From NCBI GenBank assembly GCA_015847255.1, contig JADLZK010009003.1, forward strand, positions 183,077 to 247,076: 64,000 bases of DNA, given 5' to 3'. Position numbers and translations under genes: made by a program. Positions 55,461-64,000 of the stretch are shown piece after piece. Within the stretch, counting starts at the first letter, position 1. Each line of letters opens with the position of its first letter. The notes beneath the pieces were generated by a model. That model made no database searches. It was not told the DNA's origin and was given only the letters and a program-made list of their open reading frames with translations. The stretch is from Hyparrhenia diplandra. Its lineage: Eukaryota; Streptophyta; Magnoliopsida; Poales; Poaceae.

Positions 55461-56400
55461 TGGAGAACACCCCCTACACTAACGTCTATGATGAAGCTCT
55501 AGAGGAGGAACCTATCCCCAAATTAGAAATAGACCCCTCGATAGCTGAACCTACTACCTCATCATCTCAAGAACCAGCCATCGAGCCCGAACCTAAACTA
55601 CCAATAGGGGAAGAGGAAACTCAACCCCCAAATTTTCTCTATGATATCGAGGATGACTTGTTTTCTCGATTTTGGAAACACCTCGATCAACCTGCGTAAG
55701 AAGTCTTACGCTAGAAAAGCTTCGAACCTACACATAGCGACTCAACTTGAGGAATGCTACCTCAAGGAGACGGTTCAAGAGCTTTCATCTATTATGAGCT
55801 CCGAAAGTGGTTTGAGGAAGCGTAAAGTACGCCCTCAAGTAATTCAACTTCTTTCATTTGCCACAACCATACAATGCTCTATCAATAGAACGACCTTAGA
55901 CTCCCTCTATGATCCCCCAGCTTGGAGTGTGCATCATGTCAAAATCTTTGGCCGATGTCCTCCTAGGTAACGAACCCCTATGCTCAACCAATAAATTTTT
56001 AAAACTACCATCCGGACAATTGGTTGCTAGCGGGATCGCACAAAATATTGCAACCATAATCAACAAAATTTCGATCCTCTTTAACTTCTACATCTTTGAT
56101 ATAGAGGAATTCGACCTATTGATTGGGCACCCGCTCATGAAATTCCTTGCCAAATATCATGAAGGGAGCCTAGATATCAGCCTCGGAAAAAGCATTAAGC
56201 TCTCAGTCCCATTTCTTAATTCTACAAACACCAAACTAGAGCCATATCCCGAGCCCGATCCAATGGAAGAAGTGATGGCTACAACTCTCCTAGAAGCGTC
56301 TCACCCCAATGCGGAAGCTCGGCGAAGACTTCATTCAGAAGAAGTCGACCCGTAAGAACCAATAAGCCTAGAAGAGTCCGAGCCACCACCAAAACCTCCA
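55461..56400 (+). pseudogene. gag-protease linker and protease region
   Basis: An acidic, Pro-rich linker (EEEPIPKLEIDPSIAEPTTS, ending FLYDIEDDLFSRFW) is followed after a frame change by SKSLADVLLGNEPLCSTNKF, LKLPSGQLVASGIAQNIATI and FYIFDIEEFDLLIGHPLMKF (55909-56355), the protease-domain surroundings. Then comes a Glu/Pro-rich stretch before RT. Confidence 0.65.
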
Positions 56401-56449
56401 ATCGAACTCAAACCCCTTCCCTCTCGGACTCAAATACGCTTTTCTTAAT

Positions 56450-57900
56450 GGTGACCGAGAGGCCCTCGTAATCATTAGCGATACACTTTCTGCGGAGGAA
56501 ACCTTTAAACTCCTCACCATTTTAGAAAAACATCAATCTGTCTTAGGCTACTCTCTCCAGGATCTCAAGGGAATTAGTTCCGCTCTCTGCACCCATCGCA
56601 TTCCAATAGACCCTGAATTCGCACCCTCTAGGGAGCCTCAAAGAAGGCTAAATAATGCAATGAGAGAGGTAGTTAAGAAAGAGGTCTTGAAATTACTACA
56701 TGCGGGGCATAATCTATCCAATTACCTAATAGCTTAATGGGTAAGCCCCGTGCAAGTAGTACCAAAGAAGGGAGGAATGACAAGTAGTCAAAAATGAGAA
56801 AAATGAACTAATTCCTCAACGAACCGTCACGGGATGGAGAATGTGCATAGACTACCGAAAAACTCAATAAAGCCACTAAGAAAGATCACTTCCGTTGCCA
56901 TTCATTGATGAAATGTTGGAACGGCTTGCCAAACACTCTTTCTTTTTGCTTTCTTGATGGTTATTCGGGATACCACCAAATACCTATCCATCCCGATGAC
57001 CGTGAGTAAAACCACTTTTACATGCCCCTATGGGACATATGCATATAGACGAATGTCTTTCGGTCTATGCAATGCCCCCGCTTCCTTTCAAAGATGCATG
57101 ATGTCCATATTCTCCGATATGATAGAAGAAATCATGGAAGTTTTCATGGACGACTTTTCCGTCTATGGGAAAACCTTCAATGATTGTTTAGAAAACCTGG
57201 ACCGAGTCTTACAAAGATGCGAAGAAAAACACTTAGTCTTGAATTGGGAGAAATGCCATTTCATGGTTCGGGAAGGCATAGTGCTAGGGCATAGAGTGTC
57301 AGAACGTGGTATAGAGGTGGATAGAGCTAAGATAGAAGTTATAGAGCAGCTTCCACCTCCCACAAATGTCAAGGGGATTCGTAGCTTTCTTGGCCAATGG
57401 GTTTTTTATAGACGCTTTATAAAGGATTTTTCTCAAATAGCTCGGCCCATTAACAAACTTGCTTGCAAAAGATGCTCCCTTTGAATTTAATGATGAGTGC
57501 TTAGATGCCTTTTACTACCTTAAGAAAGCACTTGTCTCTGCGCCAATCATACAACCCCAGATTGGACTCTCCCTTTTGAGATAATGTGTGATGCTAGCGA
57601 TTATCTTTGTCGGTGCTGTTCTAGGTCAAACAAAGGATAAGAAACATCATGCAATCTCATATGCTAGCAAAACCTTAACAGGCCACAATTAAACTATGCA
57701 ACTACTAAAAAAGAATTATTGGCCGTTGTTTTTTGCCATTGACAAGTTTAGATCTTACTTAGTAGGAGCAAAGGTAATAATTTACACTGACCACCATTTG
57801 CTCTAAAATACTTGCTCACTAAGAAAGATGCTAAACCTCGTTTAATAAGATGGATCCTACTCCTCCAAGAATTTGATCTTGAAATAAAAGATAAAAAGGG
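56450..57900 (+). pseudogene. Reverse transcriptase and RNase H (plus-strand Athila-type)
   Basis: RT pieces: VLGYSLQDLKGISSALCTHR (about 56550-56600), WRMCIDYRK (56836), then open 56954-57484 with TFTCPYGTYAYRRMSFGLCN, MEVFMDDFSVYGKTFNDCLE (active-site FMDD) and LVLNWEKCHFMVREGIVLGH; the Trp that is a stop in the minus-strand array is intact here. RNase H: IMCDASDY, AISYASKTLT and DKFRSYLVGAKVIIYTD around 57590-57800. Several indels. Confidence 0.88.
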
Positions 57901-59280
57901 AGTAGAGAATTCTCATTTGCCGATCATTTGTCTAGAATGCATTTTAAAGACGCACAGGATTTGCCCATCAACGACTTCCTTCGAGATGATACACTCCTAC
58001 GGGTCACAGACTCCAACCCCTGGTACGCAAATATTGTTAATTTTATGGTCACAGGTTATGTGCCGCCAGGGAGCGAACAAGAAGAAACTCATACAGGAAA
58101 GTAGAGTGCATCTCTGGGATGAACCATACTTATATCGAGTCTGCAATGATGGAATATTAAGGAGATGTGTCCCAATGAATGAAGCAATCAAGATCATGGA
58201 TAGATGTCATGGGGGAGAGTATGGAGGCCATTATGGAGCATTCAGAACTCATGCCAAAATCTGGCAAAGTGGATTTTATTGGCCAACAATGTACAAAGAC
58301 ACACAAGACTTTGTGAAGAAATGTGGAAGATGCCAAAGACACGGGAACATCAATACCCGTGATGCAATGCCGCTCACTAACAACCTTCAGATTGAATTAT
58401 TTGACGTTTGGGGCATTGATTATATGGGACCATTCCCCAAATCACAAGGGTATGAGCACATCTTAGTGGCAGTGGATTATGTATCCAAGTGGGTAGAGGC
58501 ACTACCACCGTCGAAAAGCAGATGCTGCCAAGCTCAAGGAAGATGTTCTATGAAATCATTTTCCCAAGATTTGGCACTCCAAGAATGGTGATAAGTGACG
58601 GAGGAACTCACTTCACCGATAGAGGGTTCCGCGATCTTTTGAAGCAACAAGGTATAAAGCACAATGTAGCGACTCCCTACCATCCACAAACAAGCGGCCA
58701 AGCGTAAACTTCCAATAAACAGATCAAGAACATCCCGCAAAAGACAAAGTGAACGAGATGGGTACAAGCATGGAAGAGCAAGTTACCCGATGCACTTTGG
58801 GCATATAGGACCGCGTACAAGACACCAATTGGTATGACCCCATACCAACTTGTATACGGAAAGACTTGCCACTTGCCCGTTGAGTTGGAATTGAGCCCAT
58901 TGGGCCATCAAAAGGTGGAATATGGATCTACGGGGGCCGCAGGGATGAATAGAAAAATGCAAATCTCAAAGTTAGAAGAATGGAGGGAAAGAGCATATCA
59001 CAACGCCAGAATATACAAGGAAAGAACCAAAAGGTGGCATGACAAAAGGATCAAGCAAAAGGAGTTTACACCCGGTGACAAGGTCCTTTTGTTCAACTCA
59101 AGGTTCAAGCTATTCGGGCATGGGAAGCTCAGAGCAAATGGGAAGGACCATACCTTGTCGTCAATGCCTCAACTCATGGAGCCATCACACTTGGCGGGGA
59201 TGACGACGGGAACATCTTTAAGGTAAATGGTCAACGTCTTAAAGTCTTTCATGAGCATTCTTTACCCGAACCTAAGTAGA
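57812..59280 (+). pseudogene. Integrase (plus-strand Athila-type)
   Basis: A long frame 57812-58591 carries the RNase H tail (LTKKDAKPRLIRWILLLQEF), zinc-binding domain (MDRCHGGEYGGHYGAFRTHA to CGRCQRHGNINTRDAMP) and core start (DVWGIDYMGPFPKSQGYEHI, DYVSKWVEALPP). It shifts frame to FPRFGTPRMVISDGGTHFTD (58489-58707), then MTPYQLVYGKTCHLPVELEL and ERTKRWHDKRIKQKEFTPGD (58834-59226). Inserts cDNA; needs at least three frame corrections to be read through. Confidence 0.88.
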
Positions 59281-59867
59281 CATGATAGACCTTATGCCTG
59301 CACCTGACCGCTTTAAATAAACTTGTCAATTTTGTACATAATAATAATTCAAAAAAAAATATATATATAGATAATACCCTTTCATGATCCTAACTTTCAC
59401 TACACCTGTTTTGAGCTATTTTTACCAATTTTGGCACATCGGCCGACCTGGTGTTTGGGTCTTGGACCCAAGCGCTAGGAATGTGCATCTAAGAGCCCCT
59501 AAAAGACGCCCAAAGATCCGGGATCAACTCGTTGGGTTAGGCCCGATCGGCCGATGCGTGACCATAAGCCCTTGGGCCTACGGATAGGTGGAACATCCTT
59601 TAGAAACCTTCTAGAAAGCAACTAGAACGTTGGGAAGGCCTAGCTCTAAATTTAGTGCATCGGCCGATCGCGGTGCATTTGCCTCAAAACGGTCACTTAA
59701 CGTTAACTTTCATCCTTATCTCGGTTAGAGGAGCGTCTCACCTCGGATTTGAACCAGGAGACGTTGGAACCCATTTCTATTTAAACTCCTCTTCCTCCTC
59801 TGTACTCCTACACTTCCTTCTTCCATTCCTGCCATTTAAGACTCCTTGCATTCACATTCAACCATCC

Positions 59868-60643
59868 ATGGCCCCAACCAAGAACACCGATAAGGGAAAG
59901 ATCTCAATGGCACCCCAATCCGACAATCCCTTTCGCCTACCCTTGGTAGATCCCATCTCGTGCACGACCATAGTGAGAGATCACTCCAAAGAAGGTCCTA
60001 GTGATCTGATGGCAGTAGAAGTCATTGAGGCGACTCCGATCGCCGTTCTGCCACCACCCAGGTGTTCACCGACACCCAGAGATGTGTCTGTGGATTTGAC
60101 CCTTGGTCGGCCGATGCGTACCATGACGCCCTGGCCGCACAGGGGTGTCCCCGAACTCTCTCACCACCACGCCGGGTGTCCAAGCCACGTCCGACGACTC
60201 CAAGACGGCCAACGACGGGCCAACTTGCACCTCGGGTACCGCCATCAACCTCTCCAGGACTGCACACCCCACCAGGAAGCATCCCAAGCCTCTCCTTGTC
60301 CTACACGCCGTCTACTCCAACAAATCGGCATGTAGTGGCAATAGGAGTGGGGCGAGGGAAGGTGGTGCAGCCACCGCTCACATCTGAGGAGCGGAATGCA
60401 GCACTCTCCTTTGGCTCTGTCAAGACGGTCCGGCGGACAAGCGACCCACCATCTATCAACGGTCCGCCAGGGCAATTCGAAGATGAAGATCAGAAAGAAG
60501 AAGTAGATCGTCTCCTAGGCGTCGTGGCATCACTTAGGGAGAAGAATAGAAAATTAGAAGAGAAGGTTGCTGAGATTCATATGGGCCATTGGGAGTTAGA
60601 GGATAAGTTTCGCACTGCGCATCGACATGTGTGCGAAACTTAA
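59868..60643 (+). CDS. Extra ORF after integrase, Pro-rich with C-terminal coiled coil
   Basis: Start MAPTKNTDKGKISMAPQSDN at 59868. One frame runs to 60335; the better continuation shifts frame near 60060-60100 into SADAYHDALAAQGCPRTLSP, a Pro/Arg/Thr-rich middle, TSEERNAALSFGSVKTVRRT, and an acidic coiled coil EEVDRLLGVVASLREKNRKL then EEKVAEIHMG, ending CET at 60643. The position after integrase is where Athila elements carry an env-like ORF, but no signal peptide or membrane helix is seen. Not recognised otherwise. Confidence 0.55.
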
Positions 60644-62463
60644 GCCGCCTTGCTCTTGTCGGCCATGAGGAGGCATTAGAGCCACCTTCTCCATAAATCT
60701 CCCCTAATCAAATAAGTTAGGCACTAGGATAGGTTTCCCTTTCTCACATATTTGCTTGATTAAATTTTCCCTTTTGTAAATGTGCCTAAAGAAAAGAAGA
60801 ATTAATGAAGAATTTTTGTTCTGCTGGTGTTTTCCCACCAGCAGGACACCTGCACTTGACGTTTCTGTATTGATGTGTCACAGACTGCGCGAAAGCCAGT
60901 GTGGGGGAGCATCGGCCGACGTGCCAAGTTAAGGATCTGAATACTTCAACTCTGCCAGCCCGATCACCTTCACACCAAGAACATCCAGGAAAAATTTCAG
61001 CCCTGAACGGCCACAAAAGTGACATCGGCCGATGCAACAACTTTTCAAAATAAGAAAACGGTCAGTAGGAAATAGACCCATCAGATGAGAGGAACAGCAC
61101 CACGGTGGCCGATTTGCCTGGAGCTCCAAAAGTGGCATCGGCCGATGCCACCTTGGACCCCCGGACCCACTCACAAAGATCGGGACATCCACACGCCTGG
61201 TTTGATATATTTCTCCTCTCTGTTTTTTATATTTATTTCGTATTTAATTAGTTACTTTTCTAAGTTATGAATAAAATAAAGCTAGAAGAAACACCTGAAA
61301 AAAATAAAACTTTAATGAAGTAACATTTACATGACATTTTGAAGATAGAACTTATCATAAGATTTATTTCTTGAGCAAACTTATGTTTGTGGGAAGAACA
61401 TATTATTAGAAAAAAAATATCATATTGACTAAGGTATTGTGACTTGTGATATAGTTCAAGCTTATGCATCATCCTCTTTCATTTAAAGTGCTTGGAGATT
61501 TGTTTTAATAAAATGTCATAAAAACCATAGTATCACATACTCCTCAATGATGAAATACCTATCAAAGCCATATACATTACTCTTACATATTCAAAGCTCA
61601 TTTAAGCTACTTGGAAGTTGTATTGAGTTGTGGCAAACCTAGTGACCCTTGTTGAGAATCATATCATGCTCCCAATATCAAGATCACATACACTCCATAT
61701 CAATATGCTGCTTCTACACCAGAAGTACGCACCACATGCTTTTTCCCAGTCCCACCATTAAAGTTGCTCTATGATTTAAATGTGATCTCTCTTTACATAA
61801 ATAGATGATCAAAAGAGACATGAGCTATGCAAAAATATTTAAAGAGAGGAAATAATGGACACAAGTCCGAGGGTGAGTAGAACCCACCTCTTCTAAAAAA
61901 AAAAAAAAAAGGTATATATATTTATGATAGCTATGTCTCAAATATAATAAAGTAGAAGGAGAGATCATATGTAAAAACAGAGCAAAACAAAAATCATCCA
62001 CACACACACATGCAAATTCTTGATCTAAGAGCATGATGTTGTTCTCCTAGGATCCTAGTTTTGACTGTACAAAATATGCAATGCAAAGTAAGCAAACATG
62101 TTTATCCCCACCTTAGCTCCACATAGACCTTTGTAGTAAAAGGATGAAACACAAAGGGCATTTTTTATGCTATGCCTTGGTGAGGATCTATACACCATTG
62201 AGTGACTTGAGAGTACCCAATTGAGGAGTATAAGTGATCTATGTGATCTTATTTTTCAATGTATATTAAAAAAACTCCAAGTACTAAGATGTGAATAAGG
62301 AAGATGATTAGCTTTGAACTGCATTTCCATTTCCCAATTCCTCAAGGATTTATGCTAGACACAGCCACATATCCCACTCACATAAGAAATGTTTAGAAAT
62401 AATTTTTATGAGAGTTCAATATCTCGAAGTGTTATGACTATGTTTACTTCAACCTCCTTCCTT
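60644..62463 (+). other. Non-coding 3' tail of the plus-strand Athila-type element
   Basis: No gene seen. Contains catcggccga words at 60910, 61023 and 61136. An AT-rich stretch (61210-62460) holds one unit of the tail repeat found in the minus-strand array (aagtccgagggtgagtagaa near 61865). A second family feature is low coding potential on both strands. Confidence 0.7.
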
Positions 62464-62501
62464 TGCTTGAGGACAAGCAAAGATGTAAGTGTGGGGGATC
62501 T
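62464..62501 (+). other. Polypurine tract and conserved 3' motif
   Basis: tgcttgaggacaagcaaaga then tgtaagtgtgggggatct immediately before the LTR. The gaggacaagcaaag + aagtgtggggg pair is a recurring signature at the 3' end of Athila/Tat-type elements. Confidence 0.85.
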
Positions 62502-64000
62502 TGTTGACGGTAGAAACACCATGTTTTTACATAGTCAAAACCGTCAACAACGCCCTTTTGGAAGCCAACATACATATAAATAATGATTTCTTGTACAAAT
62601 AACCTAGTTCCACATGTAGATGTCATTATTTGTATGCAGATGTGAAACTGGAGGAAATCTGGCCGAAAATAACACATTTGGTCATCATCCGGGCCGACAC
62701 TCCAAGTATGACCAATGGACAAATTGACATGACCATCATGATCTCCATGTTCTAGGATGCTTCCACACAAAATTTGAAGTCATTTGGCCACAAGACCTAC
62801 ATCGGCCGATGCATGACCATTTCATCCCGAGACATCCCGACATGTGGGGACACCTTCTAGAAGAGTTGGAGAAGGCCGGGGCCCAATGGACCTGCATCGG
62901 CCGCACCATAGACCTTAGGGCCCAAACTCTTCCAACGCGACCTTCCACGCCACTAATCCGTGGGAGAACAAAAGAAGGCACTGATTGGTCCGGTCAAGAC
63001 GTCACATGGATCATAGTGGTACAAAACAGATGTCACGCGGCAAGTTCGGACTCAAGACACGTAAACCGACAAGTGGGGCCAACATTCCCAAAGCACCGGG
63101 GGTGGCCACGGTCATGGACCATGGTCGGCCGACCATGGCCCATTTGGCCACCGACGTCCCCCGACGCCTACCACATTGTCCACGTGATTATTTCATCCGG
63201 TACCGTTGATTCTAAGGCGGTTTATCCAAGGGCTACGAGGTGGGATCACGCGGATCGATGACATGGCGCCGAGTAGCCCCTTTACTCCACCCTGGGGCTA
63301 TAAATACCCCCTACCCCTTCACTTCCAAGAGATGACCACAAGGAAGATCTCCACTCCTATGTAGTAGGCGAAGCCCTGCTCCTTTAGTGTATCAGTAGAG
63401 AGTGAGAGAGAGAGAAGTCTTCGGGAGGAAGCCCCGGATCTGTCGGGAATCTCCTCCAAGGTGTATCTCTGAGGGTGTACTTCTTCTAGTAAGTAATATA
63501 TCCTAAGTTCTTCTATAGTTCGCATATCTGGTTTAGTATAATAGCTATTCACTCGTCTTCATTGGTATATTGCTTTACTTTAAGTAATTTACTTACTTCT
63601 AGTAGAGTGCTCTAGCTTTTGATCGCAGTTAGAGTAATAAGCATAGCGTAGACGTGGTGTCTAGGTTATTCTTATCAGTATTTGCCGCTTGCTGCTCGGA
63701 TGGATTGTGATAGCCAGTAAGGTAGTGACAGCCCTTCCGGTCTCTCACAGATAAATCACCACGAGTCTAAGCAAGTTCTAAAAAGGTAAGGCTCCAATAA
63801 AAGAGTAGTTTGGTAGTGGTGATTGTTATCACCGGTTATCACCTATCGCCTCCGTGATCGAGGGTCTGACAAAGCCACGTTTTAGCTATCTAGCCTATCC
63901 AGATATCATAGCTATAGAAAACCTCTCAACTCAACTACCAAATACACACCTTGTGTCATCATAGGGATCGAGTCTTGATTCTTTGTTAGTTCACTTCACG
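62502..64000 (+). mobile_element. 3' LTR (cut by window end)
   Basis: Starts TGTTGACGG and matches 53123-54640 through the window end; about 100-120 bases are missing. Many differences from the 5' LTR are CTG/CCG and CAG/CGG alternates, e.g. catcctgagacatcctgac at 53454 against catcccgagacatcccgac at 62823. Confidence 0.93.
63299..63306 (+). promoter_or_regulatory. TATA box of the 3' LTR
   Basis: TATAAATA in ggggctataaatacccc, equivalent to 53911-53918. Confidence 0.7.

Noticed and set aside
59868..60643. Envelope-like gene
   Set aside because: Only the position fits; no signal peptide or transmembrane helix is visible.
1..64000. tRNA, rRNA, CRISPR or origin sequences
   Set aside because: No tRNA cloverleaf, rRNA similarity or spacer-repeat array was recognised; tRNA-like words are primer-binding sites.

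Overview
The window looks like nuclear DNA of a grass (Poaceae); the genus cannot be fixed from sequence alone. The evidence is secretory class III peroxidase genes with GC-rich exons, an RPM1-like CC-NB-ARC resistance-gene relic, and nested plant LTR retrotransposons (Athila-like, Tat/Retand-like, Reina chromovirus, Copia), LINEs and a hAT MITE. No rRNA, tRNA, CRISPR or bacterial-type operon was seen.

Layout. 1-14333 is a minus-strand Athila-type array (internal - LTR - internal - LTR) in which two internal regions share the LTR at 5817-7096. It abuts 14334-20230, the 3' part of a GC-rich Tat/Retand-like element made of an antisense, intron-containing gene with its own TATA box plus a plus-strand LTR. 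That element itself lies inside an older LTR, of which 20231-20441 remains. 20966-34139 is a peroxidase neighbourhood. Prx-1 (21061-22056) has no introns and carries three single-base deletions that cancel, and its distal catalytic Arg is replaced by His. Next come a ~0.7 kb tandem duplication, one copy of which holds a retroposon, and then Prx-2, a four-exon gene split in exon 2 by a complete Reina chromovirus (27323-32800, TSD GGCCA). 35980-48490 is a broken NLR gene. Intron 1 holds a 5'-truncated LINE, and the NB-ARC exon is opened by a five-level nest: hAT MITE > LINE > unclassified DNA > long LTR > RT-less LTR element. 49492-50781 is an intact reading frame for a protein with two NLR-type N-terminal coiled-coil (Rx_N-like) modules, no NB-ARC or LRR, and a C-terminal membrane segment. 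A third peroxidase fragment (50864-51105) follows. 51671-53122 is the 3' part of a Copia element cut by a young Athila-type element (53123 to beyond the window end) that carries an extra coiled-coil ORF after integrase.

How parts relate. The peroxidases would be secreted haem enzymes of the cell wall; the only copy with an intact catalytic C-terminal exon and the distal Arg (Prx-2) is the one split by a transposon. The NLR relic and the double-CC protein are neighbours and may derive from one resistance cluster. Most remaining DNA is transposon-derived.

Data-quality note. Between sequences that should be near-identical (LTR pairs and array copies of four unrelated families) differences fall repeatedly at CAG/CTG triplets, which appear as CG, ACG, TCG, CGG or CCG in the partner. 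This suggests a systematic consensus error and/or CHG-methylation decay, and several apparent frameshifts here, including those in the peroxidases, may not be real.
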